DNA of 48,003 nt from NCBI GenBank assembly GCA_000293845.2, contig ALYF01000012.1, positions 1 through 48,003 on the forward strand, written 5' to 3'. The stretch comes from an alpha proteobacterium IMCC14465 (GTDB lineage Bacteria; Pseudomonadota; Alphaproteobacteria; RS24). A program made the position numbers and the translations under genes. Of the stretch, positions 17,566-26,173 are shown piece after piece; the stretch's first letter is position 1, and each line of letters begins with the position of its first letter. A model generated the notes under the pieces. It saw only the letters and a list, made by a program, of their open reading frames with translations, did no database searches and was not told where the DNA came from.

Positions 17566-19449
17566 ATGTCACCATCTGATGAAATTATAGACTTTGAAAA
17601 TACCCCCTCTAGTGGAACCAGTATTTCTGGCCAAGATTTACTATCTTCTTCAAATGATAAAATTTCGGATATGCCCGACATTAGCGACCTATCAAAACGC
17701 ATCAAATTTGCGCCCGATAAAGGACATATTTGGTTCGATCAACGCCGCATGTTTTTGCTACACAGTCGTGCTTTTGGGGCGTTACGACACAATATGATTG
17801 AAAATGCAGGTGCATCTATGGCACGGGCTATTCTCATGCGAACTGGCTATACCGCGGGGTCACTTGATGCAGAAATGGCATCTCGTGTGCGCAAAAATGA
17901 TGAACTATATGATGTCTTTTCTGTTGGTCCACAAATGCATGCCCTATTAGGGGTGACACTCGCAGAATGTGTAGATTTTGACGTTGATGTCAGCAAAGGC
18001 AAATTTACATCTGAATATATTTGGCATGACAGTATAGAAGATGATGCACATTTGAGGTTTTTTGATATTGGACCAGACCCTGTTTGTTGGTTCCAAATTG
18101 GTTATGCGAGTGGCTTTTCATCTGTTTTTATTGGCCGCCAAATTATTTACAAAGAGGTAGAGTGCCGCACACAAGGTTATAAACATTGTCGTATTGTAGG
18201 TAAAACCTATGAAGAATGGGATGATGCTAGTGATGAAATGGCAATATTACAGCCTCACCTACAAAATTTTAACAAAACTGATACAGATAAAAAAGCGCTT
18301 TTATTTGAAGAAACAAAAAAACGCGCTCCAAATATCTTACCAGACCCTAAAGCCGTTATGCCTTTAAGCGGCAAAAACTCAGTCAACTCATCGGATGAAA
18401 ATTTTATCGGCGTTTCACCAGGCTTTCAGGTTGCATTTAACAAACTAAATAAAGTAGCCAAAACCGATGCGACTGTTTTATTTTTGGGTAATAGTGGAGT
18501 AGGTAAAGAAATCTTTGCAAAAAAATTACACAAGATTTCTCTTCGATCTGATCAACCTTTTATTGCCGTTAACTGTGCCGCTATTCCTGAGGATTTGATT
18601 GAATCTGAACTTTTCGGCGTTGAAAAAGGGGCTTATACAGGTGCTGTTACCTCCCGCAAGGGCCGTTTTGAACGCGCAGACGGAGGCACTTTATTTCTAG
18701 ATGAAATCGGCACACTAAGCTTATCCGCACAAGGGAAATTACTACGTGCTCTCCAGGAAAAAGAATTTGAACGCGTCGGTGATGAACATACCCGAAAAGT
18801 CAATACACGTGTAGTGGCAGCAACAAACCAAAATCTTCTTGATGAAGTAAAGGCAGGCAATTTCCGTGAAGATCTTTATTTCCGGCTTAATGTTTTTCCA
18901 ATCAATATACCGCCCCTCGCCTCAAGGCGTCCTGATATACCATTATTGATTAACCATTTCTTCAAACATTTTTCTGAAACACACAATCGCACCCCATCGG
19001 GCTTTTCAGAGCGTGCAATTAACGCCCTCTTTACTTACGATTGGCCCGGGAATATCCGTGAAATGGAAAATATGATTGAACGTGGGGTGATTTTAGCTGA
19101 ACCGGACATGCCGATTGATATCCAGCACTTATTTACGTCAGGCGAAAAAATTGACACCTATATGATGACAGTTCGCAACAATGGGCATTTAGATAAGTTT
19201 ATCTCAGAGGACGAAATAAAAGATGCTCAGCTTGCAGACAGTGTGACCTCAGAAACACCACAAACTATGGATGATGTTTTATCAAAACTGGTTAGTTCCG
19301 ATATGGGTCTTGAAGAACTTGAAAGCGAAATCTTAAAAAAAGCAGTTAATAAGTCCAAAGGTAATTTATCGAAAGCAGCACGCATGCTTGGTATTACCCG
19401 GCCGCAATTGGCATATCGACTTAAAAAATCGGAGTCATATGGGGCTTAA
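17566..19449 (+). CDS. dmpR: DmpR/MopR-type phenol-sensing sigma-54 activator
   Basis: 627 residues from ATG 17566 (AAGGGTG upstream; an in-frame TTG at 17500 is rejected). The N-terminal sensor (about 45-215) keeps residues aligning with MopR: zinc ligands Cys174, Glu197, Cys200 and Cys208, and phenol contacts His125 and Trp153. The AAA+ domain has Walker A GNSGVGKE (308-315), GAYTGA (355-360, sigma-54 contact) and Walker B GGTLFLDE (373-380). A Fis-type helix-turn-helix spans about 597-621. It is longer than DmpR (563), with an acidic, Ser-rich N-terminal extension and a longer linker (525-575). It is divergent from the transport operon and probably activates both sigma-54 promoters when phenols are bound. 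Confidence 0.93.
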   Translation: MSPSDEIIDFENTPSSGTSISGQDLLSSSNDKISDMPDISDLSKRIKFAPDKGHIWFDQRRMFLLHSRAFGALRHNMIENAGASMARAILMRTGYTAGSLDAEMASRVRKNDELYDVFSVGPQMHALLGVTLAECVDFDVDVSKGKFTSEYIWHDSIEDDAHLRFFDIGPDPVCWFQIGYASGFSSVFIGRQIIYKEVECRTQGYKHCRIVGKTYEEWDDASDEMAILQPHLQNFNKTDTDKKALLFEETKKRAPNILPDPKAVMPLSGKNSVNSSDENFIGVSPGFQVAFNKLNKVAKTDATVLFLGNSGVGKEIFAKKLHKISLRSDQPFIAVNCAAIPEDLIESELFGVEKGAYTGAVTSRKGRFERADGGTLFLDEIGTLSLSAQGKLLRALQEKEFERVGDEHTRKVNTRVVAATNQNLLDEVKAGNFREDLYFRLNVFPINIPPLASRRPDIPLLINHFFKHFSETHNRTPSGFSERAINALFTYDWPGNIREMENMIERGVILAEPDMPIDIQHLFTSGEKIDTYMMTVRNNGHLDKFISEDEIKDAQLADSVTSETPQTMDDVLSKLVSSDMGLEELESEILKKAVNKSKGNLSKAARMLGITRPQLAYRLKKSESYGA

Positions 19450-19513
19450 AAGCCGCATCACCGTAGCGACTTGTCAAAAATATTAGAGCTTGTGAACTCA
19501 AATTTACCTGCAC

Positions 19514-20716
19514 TCACTCCCCCATCAAATATCTTTGCCAATTATTAAGCATATCTGCTCGCTCTGCAAAGTAATCTGTTCTGTTATATGCGGCCTCCAG
19601 CTTATCTTTTTCATGTGACAACTGCATTTCAGTCACCTCTTGGCGGTAACTGTTCTCAGTCGCCCATGTCTTCAACGACGCTCTCCAGCCATGAGCTGTA
19701 ACTTCATAGCCGGGAATTTTCTTAAACTGCATCGTGATTACATTTGGCGAGATATGTCTCAGCCTACTTCTATCGTTATCAAATACATACTTATGATTAC
19801 TTCTTAGTGGCGCAATGCGCTCGACTACTTCACTGGTCAGTGGTGTTCTATAAAGCCTGTCAGTCTTGCCGACAGTAAACTTCCAAACCTTATTCTCTAA
19901 ATCAACATCATCCCATTGCATTGCGGCGACATCCCCTGCCCTAACTGCAGTCATCATTACGACCAGACAGGCGATGTTAACGTCCCTATCCATCTCTCTG
20001 GAGCTGATGAAGTCGGCAAAGTATTCTGGGCATCTTTCAGGTTCTATAAATTTGTGATGTTTTGTTTTTAAGTTTCTTGGCTTCACAAGAATATAATCAT
20101 GGTTAACGTCGGCAGGATTGAAAAAATCTATATTTAAAACATACCTGCAATAATCAAATATGCCTTTTACTCTGGCTAAGTTTCTGCTGGCTGTCTCATG
20201 TCGTGCAACCCAGAACTGCTCACCATCCACTTTTTTAGTTAATGCTTCTACGATGTTTTCTTGAGTAATAGTGTCGACAGGCTTGTGTTGAAAATATGGA
20301 TAGAAGATATTTTTAACCTCATTGAGGTTTTGCTTTAAATGATTTCCATCACGCCACTGTTTAGCGTCGACCATGTGTTGATGCCATTTCTGATGTGCCT
20401 CTTCGAATGTGACTGCCCCTTTAGTTAGTTTAAAATCAGTAATGCCTAAAAAGAGCTTTTGCAGTACTTCAGCGTCTTTCGTTTTGTGGAGAAAGTCTTT
20501 TAGGAAATTAACCGAGTTACCTTTTTTAATCTCTATTTTAACTAACAGGTTAAGGTCTCTGGCATCGCTTAGTGATAGGTCGGGATAACTCCCAAGCATC
20601 AAATATGTCGTTTTAATTCTATGCCACCAACTTTTAGCACCACTAGTCGAAACCCTTAAGTAAAGACTATCCCTGTCGGAATAATAACCAGTTTTCTTAA
20701 AAGACTTTACCTTCAA
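19514..20716 (-). CDS. Tyrosine recombinase (P4-type integrase), unusual start
   Basis: About 400 residues. The N-terminal arm-binding domain (LYLRVSTSGAKSWWHR, LGSYPDLSLSDAR) and a C-terminal catalytic domain with the full set Arg259, His342-x-x-Arg345, His368 and Tyr377 mark an island or prophage integrase. No ATG exists between the in-frame stop near 20768 and the conserved region: only TTG (20716), ATA or CTG codons are available, with a poor ribosome site. The family normally begins a few residues further upstream, near ATA-CTG-ATA-GAT, so the original start may have been lost. Two tRNA-end-like repeats lie just upstream. It is convergent with the dmpR-like gene, 64 bp apart. Confidence 0.85.
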   Translation of the reverse strand: MKVKSFKKTGYYSDRDSLYLRVSTSGAKSWWHRIKTTYLMLGSYPDLSLSDARDLNLLVKIEIKKGNSVNFLKDFLHKTKDAEVLQKLFLGITDFKLTKGAVTFEEAHQKWHQHMVDAKQWRDGNHLKQNLNEVKNIFYPYFQHKPVDTITQENIVEALTKKVDGEQFWVARHETASRNLARVKGIFDYCRYVLNIDFFNPADVNHDYILVKPRNLKTKHHKFIEPERCPEYFADFISSREMDRDVNIACLVVMMTAVRAGDVAAMQWDDVDLENKVWKFTVGKTDRLYRTPLTSEVVERIAPLRSNHKYVFDNDRSRLRHISPNVITMQFKKIPGYEVTAHGWRASLKTWATENSYRQEVTEMQLSHEKDKLEAAYNRTDYFAERADMLNNWQRYLMGE

Positions 20717-20728
20717 ATCTATCAGTAT

Positions 20729-20754
20729 GGGGGTTGAATCCTTATGTCTCCGCC
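20729..20754 (+). repeat. att-like repeat, copy A
   Basis: The plus strand reads GGGGGTTGAATCC then TTATGTCTCCGCC. It resembles a tRNA 3' end (T-arm with GGTT-GAATCC, then the CTCCGCC end of Ser/Leu-type tRNAs) with one base of the T-loop missing. It lies only 12 bp upstream of the integrase TTG, where attachment cores are common. No tRNA body is attached. Confidence 0.4.
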
Positions 20755-20760
20755 TAAAAT

Positions 20761-20780
20761 CTTGTTACACCTTGTTACAC
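20761..20780 (+). repeat. Tandem 10-bp direct repeat
   Basis: CTTGTTACAC occurs twice in a row between the integrase and the second att-like repeat. Short direct repeats beside an attachment core may be arm-type sites for the integrase; this is a guess from position. Confidence 0.35.
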
Positions 20781-20897
20781 TTTTAGGTGAAGATTTGCAT
20801 AGAAACTATAAAACATGTTTGGAAACAAACAAAATATTATTCAATAATATTAATAACTTAGAGAGACATCAATAGACATGCTTGAACAGTAAAATAA

Positions 20898-20924
20898 GGG
20901 GGTTATAACTTCTTCCTCTCCGCC
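20898..20924 (+). repeat. att-like repeat, copy B
   Basis: GGGGGTTATAACT then TCTTCCTCTCCGCC, similar to copy A at both ends (GGGGGTT and TCTCCGCC) and closer to a Ser-type tRNA 3' end (CTCTCCGCCA). The 144 bp between the copies and the DNA from 20925 to 21136 contain no gene I recognise. If the integrase element lies to the left, this may be its right attachment site. Confidence 0.4.
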
Positions 20925-21136
20925 ATATATTTCAGCCAACTATATTGATAAAAATCAGTATTAATTACCCCTCCCCCATTGAGCCTAAAACCCATAATAA
21001 GGCGGTTAAAATCTTCCTTTATATGAAGTGTGGCTCCCAGAGATAATCTGAATTCGTTAACTTCGGGGATACCTTTAATGACTCAGTCGATATCTCGGCG
21101 CTTGCGACGCTCTCGGCTAAGTCTTCATAATGAATA

Positions 21137-22375
21137 TTACATAACACCTGTGGTTTGAAGTATGTCGGGGATTTGTTTCTTTACCTTAAAAAAGCCAGCC
21201 GTCGCGTAACGCCAAATTGCGTCATCCCAATCTCTGCGCCATTCAACGAACTCTATTCCGGCTTCATTCAGAGCGGGCGTGGCTTCAACTATCCAGTCTC
21301 TGAGCGGGCCGGTTGGGATAAATGGCGTGACGATTTGGGTCGCGCCTGCACACGAAGCCCACCGAGCTAAATCAGATGGTACCCCTGCCCGCAATTCGGT
21401 GATGTCCAGATTAAGTCGTGATGCGGTATCGCTCAACGCGCCCAGCTCAAATTTTTCAACAATTGGAGCAACAGTTAGCGGCGAACGCAGATGACTTGCC
21501 GCGAGTGTCGCACATCCGACAAGGTTCAAAGATGACAGGTCGAAGTCCTCGGGGCGACAATCCTCTTCAGTTATGAGCAAGACTGTTGGGCGGTTTAAAA
21601 CAGGGGCTTTTAGTGTACGCACTGGTGATACGTCTGGCAAACCCTCTGGTTCTTCGTTCTCGAGACCTTCAACAACTTCTGAAAGGTCTGATGGACACGG
21701 GTCAAAGCGGCTATTGGTAAACTTCGCAATATTCCACGCCTGAGCATGATAGGGCTTGCCCCGCGTATGGAGGCCAGCAACCCAGCGCCATCCCAGAGTG
21801 TTTGAAGCGGGATCACCATCAAGGAGATGTCTAAAAAAGAAGTCTGCACCAAGTCGCCATGGCAATTCGAGTGTGAATATCCATATAGAGGCAAACCACA
21901 TGCGCGCATGGTTGTGAAGGTAGCCCGTCTCGACGAGTTCTTCTGCCCAGCTGTCAAAATAGTCCAGCCCGGTTTGACCTGCCTCAGCCGCCTCAACACA
22001 CCGGCGCAGTCTACGATCGCGGCTTAAAGCCTCCAGGTCTTGGGTCAAGCCGTCTTTGTAAAGATCCCAAATGACTGGGCGACGCTCTAGCCAACCTTTA
22101 AAATAACTACGCCAAACAACCTCTTGGATGAACTTTTCCGCGTCTTCTAAGCCGTGCGCCTGTATCGCTGAAGTCACCAAGTCCTGTTCAAGCACAAGGC
22201 GCCGTCGCACATAGGGTGAGAGCATGGATACATCACGGTGTTGACCAGCGCCTCGATCAAAATTACGGCCATTGGTGTAACGTTTGCCCATTTGCGGTGT
22301 AAAAGCTTTTAGTGCTGCTTCGCCGGCTGTCCGCGTGGGCTCAAAATGTTGAGTGTTTAAATTATCAAGTGGCAT
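21137..22375 (-). CDS. Photolyase/cryptochrome-like flavoprotein with reversed domain order
   Basis: 412 residues. Residues about 1-235 match the helical FAD-binding domain of photolyases: LSPYVRRRLV near 52-61, VVWRSYFKGWLERRP, YLHNHARMWFASIWIF near 152-167, NTLGWRWVAG near 192-201 and WNIAKFTNSRF. Normal photolyases carry the alpha/beta antenna domain first, but here it is absent from the N-terminus, and residues about 260-410 form an alpha/beta region (PTVLLITEEDC, QIVTPFIPTGPLRDWIV) like an antenna domain placed last. The start follows AAGGAAG. DNA repair or light sensing are both possible. The gene seems richer in G+C than its neighbours, which may mean transfer. Confidence 0.75.
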   Translation of the reverse strand: MPLDNLNTQHFEPTRTAGEAALKAFTPQMGKRYTNGRNFDRGAGQHRDVSMLSPYVRRRLVLEQDLVTSAIQAHGLEDAEKFIQEVVWRSYFKGWLERRPVIWDLYKDGLTQDLEALSRDRRLRRCVEAAEAGQTGLDYFDSWAEELVETGYLHNHARMWFASIWIFTLELPWRLGADFFFRHLLDGDPASNTLGWRWVAGLHTRGKPYHAQAWNIAKFTNSRFDPCPSDLSEVVEGLENEEPEGLPDVSPVRTLKAPVLNRPTVLLITEEDCRPEDFDLSSLNLVGCATLAASHLRSPLTVAPIVEKFELGALSDTASRLNLDITELRAGVPSDLARWASCAGATQIVTPFIPTGPLRDWIVEATPALNEAGIEFVEWRRDWDDAIWRYATAGFFKVKKQIPDILQTTGVM

Positions 22376-22462
22376 GGCTTCCTTCGCATTTCAATAAACG
22401 AAAAGTAAGCTGAAATGCTCGTGAGGCGAGCAAGTATTTCGCGCGTCACCAAGGCTATGTGA

Positions 22463-22858
22463 TTAGCTGTCTTCTTTATTTTCAAATGGTTCACAATTCA
22501 ATGCAATTAATAAGAGAAGCCCTGCGAATATACCGAGATTTTTCACAAAATTTTGTAGCTCATGTCCTCTATCAACGCCTTCATAAACATTCCAAAAATC
22601 ATGCAGATTAACATTAATTACCAAAACCATAGATGCAAGAATGATGGAGCAGATTGCCACTTGTTTGTTTATCAATAAACAAATACTGGTGCCGATTTGA
22701 ATGATGCCAGCTAGCGCAAGTAACAAGGGAATGAATATCATATTATGTGTTTCCATGAGGGCTACAGATCTATCCCAAGCAACAAATTTCATGAAACCAG
22801 GAAAGAGAAAATACAATGCCAGTAATGTTCTGCCGGCGTGAATTAAGTTGGTTTGCAT
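22463..22858 (-). CDS. DoxX family membrane protein
   Basis: 131 residues with about four membrane helices. TLLALYFLFPGFMKFVAWD near the N-terminus is the conserved DoxX opening (helix with a G-x-x-K motif). DoxX-like proteins are linked to quinone or thiol redox and stress responses, but a specific role cannot be assigned. It stands 87 bp upstream of the photolyase-like gene on the same strand, so the two may be co-transcribed. Confidence 0.72.
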   Translation of the reverse strand: MQTNLIHAGRTLLALYFLFPGFMKFVAWDRSVALMETHNMIFIPLLLALAGIIQIGTSICLLINKQVAICSIILASMVLVINVNLHDFWNVYEGVDRGHELQNFVKNLGIFAGLLLLIALNCEPFENKEDS

Positions 22859-23223
22859 GGATATTTCCCTGTTACCGCATATTAATATATTTAAATAAAT
22901 ATTTGGAGTAACAATAAAACAATCAATTTTTTACACCCCTATAAACTTCTCAACACGGATAAGCTGAAAGATATCGCTCGTTATCTGGCTATTACACAGG
23001 GTGATATCGGTCTCATTTGAGGCAGAAATTGAAATCATTATCGCGGCTATAAGGTTAAGGGCAAATATCTTAAATGAGCATCAGAAATTATGGGACAAAG
23101 CTAAAGAGCATGAGCGACAAGTCGCAAATCCCGTTGCGGTCTAAAACTTGTCCTTCAGTCCCAAGCTCCAAAATGCTTGGGTAACAGAACATGTGAAATG
23201 GATGAGATAACTATATAATCTGA
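22859..23223. other. Gene-poor spacer with a short open frame
   Basis: The only coding-like stretch is a plus-strand frame from GTG 23001 to TAA 23144 (47 codons) with a charged helical tail (LNEHQKLWDKAKEHERQ). The DNA before it reads on in another frame (DKLKDIARYLAITQGDIG), so this may be a frameshifted relic; I do not recognise the family. CCCAAGC...GCTTGGG (23160-23181) forms a 7-bp hairpin downstream of the RimK gene, without a U-run. Confidence 0.3.
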
Positions 23224-24600
23224 CTAGACTAAAACTTTTCGTTTCACATTCCTTTCAATGCTGTCAATCATCAGGCCAGCGACATCTTTTTCTGTAATAT
23301 CTTCAATACCTTCAAGTCCTGGTGACGAGTTGATCTCTAAAACTTTTGGCCCGTCCTTGGAACGAATTATGTCAACTCCAGCGACTTTTAATCCGACTGT
23401 TTTTGCTGCAGTAATTGCAATCCTACGTTCTTCAGCGGTAATTTTTACCGAGCTGGCTGTTCCACCAAGATGTAAGTTTGCTCTAAAATCACCTGCTGCG
23501 GCTTCGCGCTGAATCGAACCAACTACTTTTCCATCAATTACAAAAGCGCGTATATCTTTGCCTTGAGCTTCTTTTATAAACTCTTGGACGAGAATATTAG
23601 CACGTAGACTCTTAAATGCGTTGATAACACTTTCAGCAGCTTTTTTGGTTTCTGCCAAGACCACACCTTTGCCTTGCGTTCCTTCTAATAATTTTATGAC
23701 TAATGGTGGACCGCCTACCATTTCGATAATCTCAGATGTATCAACCGGGGAGTTGGCAAAACCAGTGACAGGCATAGGAATCCCATTGCCCGATAATAAT
23801 TGTAGTGAAAGTAATTTGTCTCGCGAGCGTGCTACTGAGACAGAGTCGTTTAAACAATAAGCCCCAATCGACTCGAGTTGTCGGGCAATAGAACAGCCAT
23901 AAAATGTCATTGAAGGTTTGATGCGTGGTATAACAGCGTCCACACTCTCTAAAACCTCACCACCACGATAATGTACTTCAGGGTTTGCTTCGCTGATGTT
24001 CATATAGCATTGGCGAATATTTATGAAACGCATTTCATGGCCACGTTCTTCCCCCGCCTCCATTATACGTTTATTCGAGTAAAGTTCAGGATTGCTGGCT
24101 AGCAAAATAATTCGAAGTCCATTTTTTCTAGGCGTAACTTTACGATAGTAGTTTACAATTTTTGCTTCATTTTGATTGCCGAGGCAGAATGAGCTATCTG
24201 GATCGATTAATACCCGCTCTTTCATTGCCTCTCGTCCAATGAGCATGCGGTAGCCCATCGCGTCTCTATTTGTCAACGTGACTTCAATTTCCCATGACTC
24301 ACCACCCAGAGTGACAGGCGTTTTTATCACATGGCGCTTTTCTTTTTCTCCGCTAGAGCTTTTGACATCGCGGCGGTCAACAACCACACCTCTACAGCTA
24401 TGAACGATTTGACGGTTATTTTGAATAGGGTGAATATCAAAATGCACATATTTTTTTGCACCCTCCACAAACGTATGAATATTAAAAGCATGAATAGAGG
24501 AAGTTTTAGCGCCAGAATCAATGCGAGCTTTAATAGCAGGCAAGCCCAATTCAGGGAGGCCGCACCATTCTTCTTTTCCTATTACAATTTTGTTGGTCAT
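23224..24600 (-). CDS. rimK: RimB-RimK fusion: retropepsin-like protease domain plus ATP-grasp glutamate ligase
   Basis: 458 residues in two parts. Residues 1-145 are an ATP-dependent zinc protease-like (RimB, PF05618-type) domain with the aspartic motif [14 protein letters not shown] and MLIGREAM. Residues about 158-455 are Rim[14 protein letters not shown], the ATP-grasp loop [30 protein letters not shown], and metal ligands in [14 protein letters not shown]. RimK adds glutamates to ribosomal protein S6 and RimB-type proteases modulate this, so the fusion couples writer and trimmer in one chain. It is monocistronic as far as seen. The assignment of both domains is good; the substrate in this organism is inferred. 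Confidence 0.88.
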   Translation of the reverse strand: MTNKIVIGKEEWCGLPELGLPAIKARIDSGAKTSSIHAFNIHTFVEGAKKYVHFDIHPIQNNRQIVHSCRGVVVDRRDVKSSSGEKEKRHVIKTPVTLGGESWEIEVTLTNRDAMGYRMLIGREAMKERVLIDPDSSFCLGNQNEAKIVNYYRKVTPRKNGLRIILLASNPELYSNKRIMEAGEERGHEMRFINIRQCYMNISEANPEVHYRGGEVLESVDAVIPRIKPSMTFYGCSIARQLESIGAYCLNDSVSVARSRDKLLSLQLLSGNGIPMPVTGFANSPVDTSEIIEMVGGPPLVIKLLEGTQGKGVVLAETKKAAESVINAFKSLRANILVQEFIKEAQGKDIRAFVIDGKVVGSIQREAAAGDFRANLHLGGTASSVKITAEERRIAITAAKTVGLKVAGVDIIRSKDGPKVLEINSSPGLEGIEDITEKDVAGLMIDSIERNVKRKVLV

Positions 24601-24770
24601 AATTAAAACTTCAGGCTAACCAAAACAATATAGATTTACTAATAAATGCTATTGTAGTGATTATCACCTCATCGGGATACTTAAAACTTGGTAGTTGCTA
24701 TAATATAGATAAATGCATATGGACAAATTGTTTTAATTTGGCAAATTTTTGACCTGGTACAAATCCCGTT

Positions 24771-24870
24771 GGAGTCAACATTTTTGTCTACACCCCCATA
24801 CAGACTATTGGGGAACGGACAGCTTTACCTTTCGCGTCAGAGACGAGCACGGCCTTGAAACAAATTTGGA
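24771..24870 (+). pseudogene. Relic of a cadherin-like (tandem-95) repeat protein
   Basis: One frame reads GVNIFVYTP and, after a one-base shift, the next reads TDYWGTDSFTFRVRDEHG. Together they make the signature of a bacterial cadherin-like repeat (YTP-nadf-NGTDSFTF-v-D-G) found in large surface proteins. The frame break and the absence of flanking repeats show a dead fragment. The rest of 24601-25006 holds only AT-rich DNA and presumably the promoter of the LacI gene. Confidence 0.55.
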
Positions 24871-25006
24871 TTTCATAGCGACGACAAACCCCTGCCCTGT
24901 GCAGGATTTTGCATTTGCATTTCGCATAAAAAAAAAGATATAGACAGAGTTGAAATTGTATTCTCAGTCGCCTTGTTCATTGGCCAGATATTTGGAAAAC
25001 AAGAGA

Positions 25007-26035
25007 ATGTCCTCGCGCATAAATAAAAAAAGAGTAACCGTTACGGATATTGCCAAAGAAGCCGGCGTGTCACTAAAAACAGCATCTCGCGCCCTTAATA
25101 ATAGCCCCCATGTGCGAGAAGAAAAACGCGAAGCTGTTCTTAAAGCGGCAAAGAAATTTAATTTCCGCCCTAATATTTCTGCCCGTCAACTTGCGAGCAA
25201 CCGCTCTTATGTCATCACGCATTTTTACGATAATGTGAACACTGATTATGTCTCAAAAATTTACACGGGCATGCAACAGGCCTGTCATAAGCATGGCTAT
25301 TATGCGGTTGCTGAAACAACTGACTGCAGCAAAAGAAAATTTATCGAACAAACACTAGACTATGTCACCGCCTTCAACATTGACGGCTTGATATTGTCCC
25401 CGCCGCTTTGTGATGACACCGCGCTGATGACTGCTCTTAAAAAACACGGCATTAAAGTGGTTCTTATATCGCCACAAGAAACAAGCGAAGACGATTATTT
25501 TGTTTTTGTCGATGAAGAAAAGTCAGCTTTTCAGATTACCGAACATCTCATTAATCTCGGTCATAAAGACATCGCGTTTCTCGGCGGATTGAAATCTCAC
25601 AAGGCTGCCTTAAACCGCCAAAAAGGTTTCGTTGCTGCTATGAAACAATACGGGCTGAATGCATCACGCAAAACGATCAAAACTGGCGACTTTACAATGC
25701 AGTCTGGTCATAACGCCTATGTAGATATTATGAAAAAACTGCCAGAGGCAACGGCAATTTTTGCGGCTAATGACGAGATGGCAATGGGTGTGATTATGGC
25801 CGCCCTGAATGATGGCAAAAAAATCCCAGATGAAATTGCAGTCGCCGGTTATGACAATAGCAGGTTTTCCGGATTATTTTGGCCGAGCCTGACGACCGTC
25901 TCCCCACCCGTCATCGAGATGGCGGATTATGCAACAAATCTTCTGATAAGATTAATCTCTGGTGAGGCCGTCGAGAACAAAAAGCATGAATTTGTATCAG
26001 AGATTATTCTTCGCAAAAGCACAGACAAAAAATAA
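25007..26035 (+). CDS. LacI-family transcriptional regulator (Entner-Doudoroff locus)
   Basis: 343 residues. An N-terminal helix-turn-helix (VTVTDIAKEAGVSLKTASRAL) and hinge (NISARQLASNRS) are followed by a periplasmic-binding-protein-like effector domain with DGLILSPPL, AAMKQYG and IFAANDEMAMGV. ATG 25007 after AAGAGA is chosen; an in-frame TTG at 24950 gives 19 unlikely extra residues. It is directly upstream of, and in the same direction as, zwf-pgl-edd-glk-eda, whose promoter carries a 14-bp palindrome that is the best candidate for its operator. The effector is probably a glucan sugar or a sugar phosphate. Confidence 0.9.
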   Translation: MSSRINKKRVTVTDIAKEAGVSLKTASRALNNSPHVREEKREAVLKAAKKFNFRPNISARQLASNRSYVITHFYDNVNTDYVSKIYTGMQQACHKHGYYAVAETTDCSKRKFIEQTLDYVTAFNIDGLILSPPLCDDTALMTALKKHGIKVVLISPQETSEDDYFVFVDEEKSAFQITEHLINLGHKDIAFLGGLKSHKAALNRQKGFVAAMKQYGLNASRKTIKTGDFTMQSGHNAYVDIMKKLPEATAIFAANDEMAMGVIMAALNDGKKIPDEIAVAGYDNSRFSGLFWPSLTTVSPPVIEMADYATNLLIRLISGEAVENKKHEFVSEIILRKSTDKK

Positions 26036-26086
26036 CACCCTCATCAACAGCCATTAAAGAACACAAAACATATCCAAAGCATAAAT

Positions 26087-26100
26087 TGACAGCGTTGTCA
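26087..26100. promoter_or_regulatory. LacI-type operator overlapping the zwf promoter
   Basis: TGACAGCGTTGTCA, a 14-bp near-perfect palindrome with the central CG typical of LacI operators. It contains most of a -35 element (TTGACA, 26086-26091), so binding would block RNA polymerase. It lies 74 bp before zwf and is the exact reverse complement of the site upstream of gap. Confidence 0.82.
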
Positions 26101-26173
26101 TTTATAAGTAATTTACCGTTGAACCATTCTGGATTAGGGTTGTTTTATCACCTCTGGATATTAGGTAATTAAT

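Noticed and set aside
20729-20924. A functional tRNA gene at the att-like repeats
   Set aside because: Only 3'-end-like sequence is present; no acceptor, D or anticodon arms can be folded upstream of either copy.
23160-23181. Hairpin CCCAAGC...GCTTGGG as terminator of the RimK gene
   Set aside because: A 7-bp stem without a U-run and about 45 bp after the stop; noted in the spacer entry but not called as a terminator.
24749-24943. 64-codon plus-strand frame as a real gene
   Set aside because: Only the middle part has recognisable similarity, it continues a motif from another frame, and there is no ribosome site; it is better read as a relic.
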